64,000 bases of DNA from NCBI GenBank assembly GCA_964030475.1, contig CAXIPT010000001.1, positions 6,768,166 through 6,832,165 on the forward strand, given 5' to 3'. This stretch comes from Tethya wilhelma (taxonomy: Eukaryota; Porifera; Demospongiae; Tethyida; Tethyidae). Below, piece by piece: positions 1-10,869 of the stretch. Numbering within the stretch: the stretch's first letter is position 1; each line of letters starts with the position of its first letter. The notes under the pieces are model-generated. The model made no database searches. It was given only the letters and a program-made list of their open reading frames with translations, and was not told the DNA's origin. The translations under genes and the position numbers were made by a program.

Positions 1-595
1 CCCTTAGATTTGGATCAGGTACAATTTTTTCTACAATAGGTTGCAGTAGTGTGTAGATAGTCTGTCGTGCAGTGCCTAAGCAGAGGCTTAATGAGTACAT
101 GTTATTTAAACTTTCACAAGCTTGAACTTCATGATAAACTAGATTCAGTCACTGGACGTCACTGGACATTTGCTAACTCCTATACAATTAGGATTCCTGC
201 CACCTTCAGCAAATGTGCCACCTCCTTTCTTTCTGTTGGATAGTGAGTTATTCAGTTTGGTTAATATTTGTTTCAAATTTATTGTTGTGTACTTCACGTA
301 CTTCCTGGACGATATATGTTCAGTTGTCACTTATCTAAAGTTCTTTTTTGTTTTTTGTTGAATGGCTCAGCTACACAGGTACATGTAGCTCCCTCTTGTC
401 ACAATTCACTTCATATCCGCTATGTTGAACCCAAGACCATCTCCTATGTTGCTCTCCCATTCATTTATTTTTTGAGCAATCTGACTAATATCGCTATCGT
501 CGGAAATGCTTGACTTTCGACTGTTGAATTTTACCACAGCAATTACTTACCAATAATTACTTGTCAAATTAACATTAGCTGTCAACAAAATATTG
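1..595. other. AT-rich sequence, no gene seen
   Basis: Only short open frames without recognisable domains occur here on either strand. No repeat of this stretch was noticed elsewhere in the window. Confidence 0.4.
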
Positions 596-776
596 TCATA
601 GTTCCATACCTAAACAACAATAGCCTTGAGATTTATCAAGAAACATGTACCACAGATTTTTGTATACTGCTTGCTTTTCTTTCTCACATAAATTAAACGC
701 ATCTCCTTGGTCTGTCTTAACTATTGGATGATAGTAAGTTCTGTGCAAGTTCCACCAACCATAGCTAATCATCTGT
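596..776 (-). CDS. Candidate single exon, unknown protein
   Basis: Read on the minus strand, an acceptor-like AG just above 776 opens about 59 codons rich in aromatic and charged residues (GWWNLHRTYYHPIVKTDQGD, then a KEKQAVYKNLW stretch) and ends at a stop at 596-598. The composition looks coding rather than random for this AT-rich DNA. I recognise no family. It may belong with the other minus-strand candidate exons at 1.5-2.1 kb, but no splice chain was proved. Confidence 0.25.
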
Positions 777-1491
777 CTGCATAAACAATGAAAGATCAAT
801 TATGCTGGCCTACCATAATATTTACTTAGCATTTTCTTGCATGTGATGCACCATCCTCCAGACTTGCAGCAACGGGTAACTGCACCACACTTACATGACA
901 ACCAGACTGAGAATAGCTGATATCTGTCTATTTTAGTGCAGCACTAGTGACTAGTTTTGGTAAATAGAATACTTGCTTTATTGTGGAGGTCAAAGCCAAA
1001 ATCTGATTAGTATTGAGCCTTACATACATACCTGTACATAAGCAATCAGAGTTTTAATCAAGCCTAGCATGTTGATAGACACTCACAACCACTTACAAGA
1101 CAAGTCACACACTTACTCTCTCAGGTGTTTGACCTCCAAGACAATTTCACAGCCTTTCTTCCCTTCTTCAAGTGCAAGTTGTGACTGCCTTACATATAAT
1201 ACAGTGCTTTATCCATCTCTTCTACATCTTTTTTTAGATATTATACAACTGTTTGCTACTAGATAAGCTGTTCAGCAATAAGTTTAGCTGCTTTGCCTAT
1301 TACGTTTTCCCATCAGTTCTGTGTTCATCCATCATCCTTAATTGTGGGTGTTCTATATTGAATGTATGGGGTATCTCCTAGGACTAGTATCATTCTGACC
1401 CCTGAAGATTGCCATTTGTCATAGGAGAGATAATCAAAGCTTCTACTGGCTCCAAATATCTTATTATTGTTGCCACAACTGGCATTGGCAG

Positions 1492-2130
1492 TTAGTTATG
1501 AACTCTTGTGGTTGACTCTTCTGTGAATCGGTGCACTACAAGATATGGAGAATATTGAGTAGTTTTGTTAGTGAAATTTTTTACCATGACTTGTTTGTAA
1601 TACAGTTGTACTTTATGGTCTACAGGCATGTTAGAAACGTGACCCTTTGATAGGGTATATGCCTCCTCTGTTGATCCATCCTGGGAATCTTGTGATAATT
1701 TCCAAAAAACACATTCATTTCCTGTAGACTCCTCCATCCTCTATTTTCTTTCTCACTAATTGTGAGGTAACTGTAAAATTTGCAAAATTTGCAAAATAAG
1801 AATGAGCACTAGTATCGACAATTCATAATAAGGGAGAAGAGTATTGTACAAGTAGTGGATCTGAATACAGAAGTAGAGTGAAGAGGAAGCTGAACCTCCT
1901 GCTGGCGTTGACTGCTGTAGCCTAGTCAGTACCTGCTGAGCAATTGTGTTTACCACGGTTGGAAGGGGGGTGATTTGGACTGGCACTGACATTGTGGTTT
2001 TTGGAGGTTGCAGGTGCTAGAGAAGAGGATGCGAACACCACCATAGTTACCTGTGGAGGCAGAGAGTCCTGGATGAACCGCATCCATTCGATGCCATGCT
2101 GTGCAGTGCCATGATACACAAAAACTAGAG
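1492..2130 (-). CDS. Candidate multi-exon minus-strand gene fragment
   Basis: Three blocks on the minus strand look like exons in one order. Block A (about 2130-2051) ends with IQDSLPPQ followed by GTAACT. Block B (2016-1933) follows a CTAG acceptor and reads TTMSVPVQITPLPTVVNTIA before GTACTG. Block C (1731-1492) starts after AAATAG and reads from MEESTGNECVFWKL to a stop after RVHN. The A-B intron would be only 34 bp, which is very short. Open frame continues beyond the stop of C in two registers (to about 1330), so the gene may be decayed. No domain recognised. Confidence 0.25.
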
Positions 2131-2439
2131 CGTTACAAATCAACCATCACTTTGGAAGTTTGCTGCTTATTGCTAAGAATCAATAACCAAGTAACAAAAC
2201 TTGCATTTGGCTTTTGGGAGTGAAATCGTCAAACTATTAAAAATTAATTGTAATGTAATGAAAATTGTCTGGTATGTGTTTTGATTAGCGTCAGTACCAC
2301 CGGATGCAAACCATCAAAGCCATAAAGGAAAAGAAAACAGTCACCTATTGTACAGTTATTAAGCTATAAATTACCATCTGTTCCATCAGTGACTAAAGTA
2401 GATCTACCTCATCCTACATGATAAAGATAATAAAAATTA

Positions 2440-4190
2440 GTGCATCGTCTGTTATACCGCAAGGTAATGTTAATATACAGTACCTTCTGTAGCACGACCA
2501 TTTTGTCACTATCATCCTAAATTATATGATGAAGTGCTAAACAGAAGACAACGATCATTCATAAAATTGCCAGTCTGATGTGTTACGTATTTCTTGGTGC
2601 ATGTGACCAAGCAATTGCATCTAGAAAAATTGTCGTTCTACTACTAATTAGTAAATTATGTCATACAGAATGTGGGCAAACAAAATTATCACAATCAGTT
2701 AAGATCACTGATCATTGACAACTGAGTGGATTGTGAGGGGAGTAAAAGTCCATCAATTGTGTTGTGAATCATACCAACAATGTTGCTGATCCTCGTGTCA
2801 TCTATGTTCCATCAACACATACTACAGCGTATTACTAACTACAACTTGCGCACTTCCCTAGTTTGTCCTTGTCCATTGTGATCCTTTGCCATTCAAATGT
2901 ACCACTAAGGCAATATATACAGGCACATGTATTTCTTCCTGATTATATACCTACTCCCTTTTAATTTACACATGTAAAACAAAGAAAGAGATGAAATCGG
3001 GGTAATATATAATACCTTTTAATTTACACTAGTGTGTTTAACGGCGAAATTTTCCATATGTCCAAATTTTTATGTACAATTGTGAACCTAAGACATTGGT
3101 CTAGCTAGCTGCACTGAATTTTCTTTTTTTGCTCTTTTCCATTGAGTGTCGTATACATTAGACACACGGCCATGTCCTCATGTATTGGACCTTCTTGTAC
3201 ATTAATGGTTAATTACTATTAAATTTTGATTTAAATTTCGTAACCAGTTTTAGATCGGCATGTAGTACTACCAAAAGTAATAAAACTAGACATGATATTG
3301 TCCACATGACTGTACTTCATTTTCATTATGATCCTTTATCATGCGATGCTTATACATAAGCTCCTGATAGTTATAATGCATTCATGAATGTCAAAAATTA
3401 TACTGGCAATGGTTCAAATCTAAACAAGCAATATGAATAATATCAATATGAGCACTATCCTCTCAGGATATGTCTTCAGAAATAGAATCCTCAGGGATCG
3501 CAAAGCACTTTCTTTTACTGTTCCATTACAGAACACGGCGAACTTAATGATAATTACCTTACAATCAAATCCTCCGCCCAGGATGGCAAATGGGGTTGAA
3601 CTATCCATTCTACGGTAGCCATTGCTTCTTATTTTTCAAAACCAATTTGATTCTTGTGGCATCATATTGGTGCAATTGCAAGGAAGTTCCTTTAATAGAA
3701 TGTCAAATGCCGGTTTTACTTTGTAGCACTTCACCTTCTTAATTATAATAATAAGGTTGGAATCTGTAAAAGTAGTAGTAGAGTAACCGTTGCAGTAATG
3801 ATCATGTTTAACACACCGTACAACAATTCTTCCCAACCAAATCACTTTTCTTTCCACTTCTTGAGTTCCTTGTCACATTCTGGATTAGTGCACTTTCTCA
3901 ATGTGGTCAACCTTGTGAGAACTGGAAATAGGATGCAGGAAGCAGTTGCAGTATGTAAGGTCAGGAATGTTACATCTGGTGGGAATGGGCAAAAATATAA
4001 TATTATAGCAAATGTAAAAGTAAAAGCAAGTAGAACACAGGTAATTGAGCGTAGGCATATCATGTCTAGGCAATCAGACTGCCCACACAATTTCCGTCTA
4101 AGGTTGCCATATTTTTAGTTCAGTTCAGTTCTACTCAGAATTTTAGTAATACTGAAACAAAATACCAAATCTTTGGACTAAAAGAGTCAC
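2440..4190. repeat. Dispersed repeat family R1, longest copy
   Basis: The left edge (TGCATCGTCTGTTATACCGC) recurs exactly as the left edge of the copy at 20,752, which marks an element boundary. Shorter copies of parts of it occur at 4302-5553, 8998-9250, 20,752-21,583 and 23,222-23,660. Shared landmarks include a run around CACACGGCCATGTCCTCATG and the segment around GTTTAACGGCGAAATTTTCC. Short open frames are present on both strands but no transposase or reverse transcriptase was identified. The TG-start edge would suit an LTR, but no matching partner was found. Confidence 0.7.
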
Positions 4191-5553
4191 CATACATAAC
4201 AGCTAGACACATTTTTTTAGTAAGTATTATGATAGAATGTACTTGCATCTTTGTTTGCATGACTATAGTTGGTTGAACCGTATCTCACTCTAAATAGTGC
4301 NTCCTGATTACCTACTCCCTCATAATTTACACATGTGAAGTAAAGAAAGAGATGAAATCGGGGTACTATATAATACTTTTTAATTTTACACTAGTGTGTT
4401 TAACGGCGAAATTTTCCATATGTCCAAATTTTTATGTACAATTGTCAACCTAAGACATTGGTCTAGCTAGCTGCACTGAATTTTCTTTTTTTGCTCTTTT
4501 CCATTGAGTGTCGTATGCATTAGACACACGGCCATGTCCTCATGTATTGGACCTTCTTGTACATTAATGGTTAATTACTATTAAATTTTGATTTAAATTT
4601 CGTAACCAGTTTTAGATCGGCATGTAGTACTACCAAAAGTAATAAAACTAGACATGATATTGTCCACATGACTGTACTTCATTTCATTATGATCCTTTAT
4701 CATGCGACGCTTATACATAAGCTCCTGATAGTTATAATGCATTTATGAATGTCAAAAAATTATACTGGCAATGGTTCAAATCTAAACAAGCAATATGAAT
4801 AATATCAATATGAGCACTATCCTCTCAGGATATGTCTTCAGAAATAGAATCCTCAGGGATCGCAAAGCACTTTCTTTTACTGTTCCATTACAGAACACGG
4901 CAAACATAATGATAATTACCTTACAATCAAATCCTCCGCCCAGGATGGCAAATGGGGTTGAACTATCCATTCTACGGTAGCCATTGTTTCTTATTTTTCA
5001 AAACCAATTTGATTCTTGTGGCATCATATTGGTGCAATTGCAAGGAACTTCCTTTAATAGAATGTCAAATGCCTGTTTTACTTTGTAGCACTTCACCTTC
5101 TTAATTATAATAATAAGGTTGGAATCTGTAAAAGTAGTAGTAGAGTAACCGTTGCAGTAATGATCATGTTTAACACACCGTACAACAATTCTTCCCAACC
5201 AAATCACTTTTCTTTCCACTTTTTGAGTTCCTTGTCACATTCTGGATTAGTGCACTTTCTCAATGTGGTCAACCTTGTGAGAACTGGAAATAGGATGCAG
5301 GAAGCAGTTGCAGTATGTAAGGTCAGGAATGTTACATCTGGTGGGAATGGGCAAAAATATAATATTATAGCAAATGTAAAAGTAAAAGCAAGTAGAACAC
5401 AGATAATTGAGCGTGGGCACATCACGCCTAGGCAATCAGACTGCCCACGCATTTTCCGTCCAAGGTTGCCGTATTTTTAGTTCAGTTCAGTTCTACTCAG
5501 AATTTTAGTAATACTGAAACAAAACGATAACTCTTTGGACTAGGAGAGCCACA
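2937..5553. repeat. 1.36-kb direct tandem duplication with a single N at the join
   Basis: Bases from 2937 to about 4190 recur from 4302 to about 5553 with an offset of 1362-1365 bp and only scattered substitutions and small indels. The only ambiguous base of this region, an N at 4301, sits exactly at the start of the second copy. That placement suggests two overlapping or allelic contigs joined end to end, rather than a biological duplication. Confidence 0.85.
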
Positions 5554-5847
5554 AAGACACTTTTTTCCACAGTAACAGAATAAACACCTATCAGCAATTC
5601 TTACAAGCTTCTGCCTGTAAGTAACGAGCTTCTCACCTTCCTTGAGAAGCTCCTTGGCTTTTTCCACAGCCGGTGGTGTAGACTCCAACGCTTCTGACGC
5701 CTCCTCGAGCTTATCCAACACCTCCTCGTTGTGTCTGTACTGCTTTTCATTGCTTTTCCGCTTGAATATAATACCCCGGTCTGTACGAAGCTTCTTTGCA
5801 AGGTGCTCATTCACAGCATCCCTCTCAGACGCCAGCTCCCGCTTCAT
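5497..5847 (-). CDS. Gag-like coiled-coil protein of a retroelement (fragment)
   Basis: A 116-codon frame begins MKRELASERDAVNEHLAKKL and contains the run FKRKSNEKQYRHNEEVLDKL, then an acidic helix with KAKELLKEGEKL and RQKLVRIADR, and ends in a Cys-rich tail (CLFCYCGKKCLC). The pattern of a KxNExQ...N.E..L motif, an LLKEGE helix and an RQKLxRIADR motif is one I associate with short gag-like proteins repeated many times in cnidarian and sponge genomes beside DIRS or gypsy-type elements; this family assignment is from memory and unverified. A TATA-like CTATAAAAG lies about 25 bp upstream of the start on this strand. The C-terminal part overlaps the end of the R1 tandem duplication. Reverse transcriptase is absent nearby, so this is a stranded fragment or a non-autonomous unit. 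Confidence 0.5.
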   Translation of the reverse strand: MKRELASERDAVNEHLAKKLRTDRGIIFKRKSNEKQYRHNEEVLDKLEEASEALESTPPAVEKAKELLKEGEKLVTYRQKLVRIADRCLFCYCGKKCLCGSPSPKSYRFVSVLLKF

Positions 5848-6424
5848 TGACTGGAACTGAGTTGTCTTTTATAGCTTCCAAGCAGTATTTAATACTCCCC
5901 TTTGCTTTCTCAATTTAAGGCATGTTGTATTCATAAATTTTTTTCTTCTTGAATTCTTTGCCATCTTTAGAGTACTTGTATAACTTTTTAGAAGCAACCA
6001 ATGACCCCTTGTCAATTTCTGCACAAGGGAAAAGGCACTAATGCTCACTAAATGCATGCACAATACACAAGTAAATCACATGAGGAACCGGATATTTCAC
6101 ATGATTGATCACTTCCGCTAAGCTAGCTAGAATATTAATTAATCTGATTTCTTATTGTGCAGCCCATTTAGCGCTGGAAATGATCAGGATGATCATTCTG
6201 CAGGAGGGATATTTTACTAATTTACTTCAATGTCCTGAAAACCAGCAAAAATAAAACACACAATAGAATTTCTTAGCAGACTCAAAAACTGGAGATATTT
6301 TTACAAAACACAGCACCTTTTGGAGGACTAACACGAGCAATACTTTTAGAGTACTAGATATATTACACAACACCATTAAAAATTAATCACTGTTGCCTTT
6401 AGTTGTAATAGTCAGTAGTTGGTG

Positions 6425-6560
6425 GCTCTTCTCTGTAGTGGTTGGCTCCGGCCAGGAGAGGGGTACAAATCCTCTCAAACTGCCAACACCACTAGCGCGG
6501 CTGCCAGTAAGCCACCACCACCACCTGAGCCTGTCTTGGACACAATGACAGGCCTGATTT
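6425..6560 (+). repeat. Possible tRNA-derived SINE
   Basis: A tRNA-like T arm can be drawn: stem AGGGG, 7-base loop TACAAAT, stem CCTCT. About 30 bases upstream lies an A-box-like TGTAGTGGTTGGCTC. The acceptor stem does not close and the loop has TAC where tRNAs have TTC, so a functional tRNA is unlikely. No second copy was found in the window. Confidence 0.25.
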
Positions 6561-7250
6561 ATTGATGTTGATAAGTTGTGTTTTTTTATTTCTACTGCAT
6601 TGCAAAGAAATCAAAGTCATCTCTGTATCATGTTAATACAGCTACTGACTCCTCCTGGTATGTTGTCTCAACATGGCTGCTCTTAATATTGGTTAACTTT
6701 ATTGCTTTATAGTGGTATCTAAACTTCAATCAGTCTCGAACAATATGGTTGTTAACTAACAACTATGTCACTGTTGTAACTTCCCGCTTTGTTGTTCACT
6801 GCATACTCATGAAGCCACTTCTTCAGACTGTCAATCTCTACTTGTCAAGCTTAGTCTTTATTGTCCAAACACTTTTATTATCCCTTTTGACTTCAGCAGT
6901 ATTTTACTTTAAATCGTTATGATTCCAGAGCACTTGCGATGCAATGTGAAATAAAGGAAAATGAATAGAATCACCCACTAAGGATAAATGTTTGTACTAT
7001 TTGCTTTAAGCTATATAATATTATATGAATTACTTCACAACTAACTAGCTTGAAAGTGCAACCTGGGTCTCAAAATACCCACTTGTCTTCAGCTTTCCCC
7101 TGATAATAAATGTGATGTTCTAGACCAGAGACACTAATTTTAATTACTGGAAACATTCTCCTGTAAGAAAGAAAATAAATAAATGTAGGCAAAACATAGA
7201 GCTGAAACTTATTAACCCTGCTTTCATGCTCATTATTTGACTTGCCTCAG
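6560..7250. other. AT-rich intergenic sequence
   Basis: No coding block or repeat recognised. Confidence 0.35.
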
Positions 7251-7369
7251 TTACCTCCAGATATTGACACATGTATGTGTACACTGAACATAATAAACAC
7301 AACATAAAAAGCAGAGAACAAAAGCATTAAATTTTGTAATGCAAAATGTACTTATGCTCACTCTGCGCA

Positions 7370-7710
7370 TGCACAGTAAACAAATACAATTAATCACATG
7401 ACAAGCCGAGCATTTCACATGATCACTTCCACTGTACCCTGCACTTGTGCACCACCTCTTCACACGCTGGCCTCCACATACACATCGTATCCTGACCTGG
7501 TCCTTCCAATGCACCCATTCCATCCCCATCATGGCCAGTACAGTTCTCCCCAGAGGCTCTCACTCCCTGCCACACTGCTCGAGATAACCCTCTCCTGGGG
7601 AACAGCTTCCAGTCTGCTCAGTCTCCCTGTCTCTTCCACTCTCCCACAGTCACTGAGTAGTCAAATGAATTTAATATCTCTGAACGTACAACTTTCTGAA
7701 CACTGACTAA
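7370..7710. other. GC-richer patch with long open frames, coding status unresolved
   Basis: This stretch is clearly richer in G+C than its surroundings and has open frames of about 100 codons on both strands. Its first 70 bases (GCTCAC...CATGCACA, then TTTCACATGATCACTTCC) resemble 6041-6115, so part of it is a repeat. A relic exon is likely, but neither strand gives a recognisable domain. Confidence 0.3.
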
Positions 7711-8683
7711 GTCTATAGCATCCAACTTGCATCCTCTCCTAAATGCTTTGAGATTCAAACATGTGGTGCATGCACTGTGCAGTGGTTTGTATTGTCATCA
7801 TAAATTTTATGGTATTAGTGGGATAACGAGTTCGTTTTTGACAGGCTGCATTGCCCAGCCTCTCTCAGGCACGCTGTACAGATGCTTGCATATATCTAGT
7901 TTACACGATCTTGATGTATCCTTCTTTCAAACTCTACTGGGTACTAACTGGGTTGACAACTCAAACTATAACTGTTCTGCAGCAATTTCCTGCCTAAGTT
8001 GAGGGAGTGTCTCTAACAACTATGTAGAGTGAGAAATGTGACATGTAAGCATCTTTGATTAGCTTTACAATCTCTATAAGTCTAGTTTACTGTGAACATT
8101 TAAATATTTTCCAGTGAGATAGATACGCTATCTAGTGTATTTGTTTTGAGCATATAGACACTGCAGCAGCAACCACGTGAGACTTTACAATTTGTGAGAG
8201 GTTGTCACATGCATTTACGTCTTTCTTTGGATTTAATATAACATTCCGTCTGTTGATCAAGTTTCATAATGGATATAATGTTCAGTGATCATCAACATGC
8301 ATCTTGTAACTCCTTTCTAGTGTTCATATCATATATATCCAGTCCATGGCCGTTGTTCACATCCATTTAAGAATTTACCATCCTGTAGAGGCATGTTCAC
8401 TTCCATATAGCCAGTGTGCATGCACGATCTATAATAAATTATGCTCTGTTATGAAATTTTTTTGTAGTATTCAAGTTGATACCTCAGGCTTCCTCTTGTT
8501 CATAGCTCAGATATGGTTATAAGTATTATATTCTGTAACTTTTGGTAATTCATGTTCATTCCAGGTCGTCAGATCATAGTAAGGTTCACACCTGCTGTGT
8601 ATAAGTACCTATTGTGACTAGAGTGTAGTCTGGACAATCTCACGATTGAAGACCCTACTCCTACTCTGCACTAAATATATATT

Positions 8684-8851
8684 TCAAAGGACATAGACAT
8701 GTTTCTGGAATCCCATAGGTGATTTGAATTGGGCTTTGCAATCAAAACATTGCATAATGGCATCGCAATCTTTCTTCTTTATTCTGGCACAATAGGTTGC
8801 AGGCATAAACTGTTGGGAGCAGACCAAACAGCAGCTCACACGTTGTATTAC
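8684..8851 (-). CDS. Candidate last exon with a C2H2-like motif
   Basis: After a CAG acceptor on the minus strand about 55 codons follow to a TGA. The translation has CCLVCSQQF near its start and then MQCFDCKAQFKSPMGFQKHV, which resembles a C2H2 zinc finger (C..C, hydrophobic, one His; the second His is missing). Upstream exons were not found. It may be a relic of a zinc-finger gene or of a transposon protein. Confidence 0.35.
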   Translation of the reverse strand, partial: VIQRVSCCLVCSQQFMPATYCARIKKKDCDAIMQCFDCKAQFKSPMGFQKHVYVL

Positions 8852-8997
8852 CTGACATGACAATAACCAACTGGCACAACACACAAACACGTATAAACAC
8901 AACACAACACAACACACATTAAATGCTATTGTTTGGAAGTCGCAGGAGTTCAGATCAAAAAACAATTTTCTTCGAAGCAGGTTGCAACCAAGATGAA

Positions 8998-9250
8998 TAC
9001 AGTGTGTAATCTACAACTTGCGCACTGCTCATTTCCCTAGTTTGTCCTTGTCCATTGTGATCCTTTGCCATTCATATGTACTACTAAGGCAATATATACA
9101 GGTACATGAATTTCTTCCTGATTACCTACTCCCTTTTAATTTACACATGTAAAGCAAAGAAAGAGATGAAATTAGGGTATTAATACTTTTAAATTTTATT
9201 GGGGCGAGTCGGAGCGAGCCCCACACTAGTGTGTTCAACGGCGAAATTTT
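8998..9250. repeat. R1 repeat fragment with a 25-bp palindromic insert
   Basis: Matches R1 from CTGCTCATTTCCCTAG through CACTAGTGTGTTCAACGGCG. Compared with the other copies, which read directly from the T-rich run into ACACTAGTGTG, this copy has an extra palindromic segment of about 25 bp at 9199-9223. Confidence 0.65.
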
Positions 9251-9779
9251 CCATATGTTATATGTTATATATTTGTCTGGCGTACATCCTTTCCACCATT
9301 TAAATGTAGGTTATGTTTATGATGATCATTGCCTGTGCATTTCAATCTACAGCGCATGCATTCAGGTATGCAACCTTCATGCTCTCCACTTGAGGTTATA
9401 TTTGTTGGAAGTTGTCTTCCAAGACAATCAAATTTTACTAAAAAGCACATAAACTTCTTCAGTTACTATACTGTTGCTTGAACATCCTCTGTACATGTTA
9501 TAATAGCACCCAATTTGGGATAGATTCATGCCACAGTTAATTTCAGTGCACAAACAGCTACCACACTCGGTGGGTGTTGCAGTGCCTCAAATCAGAGCAT
9601 GCAGTTCTATATATATATTATCTATTACCTTGAACTCTGACATATGACAAATTATGTGCATTTTCAGCTGTTTCTACACTGGAAGTCACTAATTAATAAA
9701 TGGCTTGGGAAATACATCAATGTGCAGGCTATGATTAATAAACACTTGCAACTGTGTCCCACGATGAGAATGAATGTAG

Positions 9780-9941
9780 AGAGAGCTAGAGCTATACCAA
9801 TGAAGAGAGAGCTATACCAATGAAGAGAGAGCTATACCACTGAAGAGAGAGCTATACCACTGAAGAGAGAGCTATACCAATGAAAAGAGAGCTATACCAA
9901 CGAAGAGAGAGCCACACCAATGAAGAGAGAGCTATACCACA
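9780..9941. repeat. 20-bp minisatellite, about 8 copies
   Basis: The unit TGAAGAGAGAGCTATACCAA repeats head to tail about eight times, with an A/C alternation at its last base and a few substitutions in the sixth and seventh copies. The array lies directly before the candidate exon at 9949-10,130. Confidence 0.9.
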
Positions 9942-9948
9942 GGATGTT

Positions 9949-10130
9949 CTAGACAAAGCACAACAGTTGAATGTATTGCTCCCACAGTTTTTCCTTTAGT
10001 GTGCTAATTGTTATGAGGTTAGTCACTGGGTCCACAGACAAGTTTATAGGACTAGAACTTGCAGAGACTTTAGAGGTTGATGGAAGTTGAGTACTAGAAC
10101 TTCTATGTTCCTCAGGTGAAACGACAACCA
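9949..10130 (-). CDS. Candidate last exon, Ser-rich
   Basis: On the minus strand an AG acceptor at about 10,131 opens some 60 codons starting VVVSPEEHRSSSTQLPSTSK and ending at a TAG at 9949-9951. The Ser/Pro-rich then helical composition (TISTLKEKLWEQYIQLL) looks coding. No family recognised. The sequence just upstream is duplicated in tandem (see next entry). Confidence 0.3.
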
Positions 10131-10151
10131 CTTGCAAATTAAATACAAAAG

Positions 10152-10868
10152 GAGTCGATGTAATCTGCCATGCCTCCTTCCACTGGGACTCTGGGGGGAT
10201 CCCCCTATGTGTATTTAACGTGATCATAACGTGTAAAATGATCAACCTTGGAATAATAATGAGAACAATATAATGTTATAATGCTCATTTTTAAACTGTT
10301 CAAGAATGCCGTGCCACTAGCTGGATCAGCTATTTTTATCTTTTGAAAGCTGCTTAGTATGCCAATAACAATCCTGTCCTGATGAAGAGGAGCTTATGTG
10401 CTATATATTGTAATAATTTGCAGTCGGCACCTGTACAACCATTCAGCTCCAGCTGAGCACGCAGCATTCTTGCACAACAATACTGTCACAACTGACTCAG
10501 AAGTTTTGANAGTCGATGTAATCTGCCACGCCTCCTTCCACTGGGACTCTGGGGGGATCCCCCTATGTGTTTCTAACAAAATTTAACGTGATCATAACGT
10601 GTAAAATGATCAACCTTGGGATAATAATGAGGATAATATAATGTTATAATGCTCATTTTTAAACTGTTCAAGAATGCCGTGCCACTGGATCAGCTATTTT
10701 TATCTTTTGAAAGCTGCTTAGTATGCCGATAACAATCCTGTCCTGATGAAGAGGAGCTTATGTGGCATATATTGTAATAATTTGCGGTCGGCACATGTAC
10801 AACCATTAAGCTCCAGCTGAGCACGCAGCATTCTTGCACAACAATACTGTCACAACTGACTCAGAAGT
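10152..10868. repeat. About 360-bp tandem duplication with a single N at the join
   Basis: The segment starting GTCGATGTAATCTGCCA at 10,155 recurs at 10,512, and both copies run on through TAATGTTATAATGCTCATTT to CACAACTGACTCAGAAGTTTTGA. The N at 10,510 marks the join exactly. As with the larger N-marked duplication at 4301, an assembly overlap that was not merged is the simplest explanation. Confidence 0.85.
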
Positions 10869-10869
10869 T

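Noticed and set aside
6425..6500. Functional tRNA gene
   Set aside because: Only a T arm and an A-box-like stretch can be drawn; the acceptor stem does not pair and the T loop has TAC instead of TTC.
9780..9941. Regular repeats, considered as a CRISPR array
   Set aside because: The 20-bp units are directly adjacent with no spacers, and the window is eukaryotic; it is a minisatellite.
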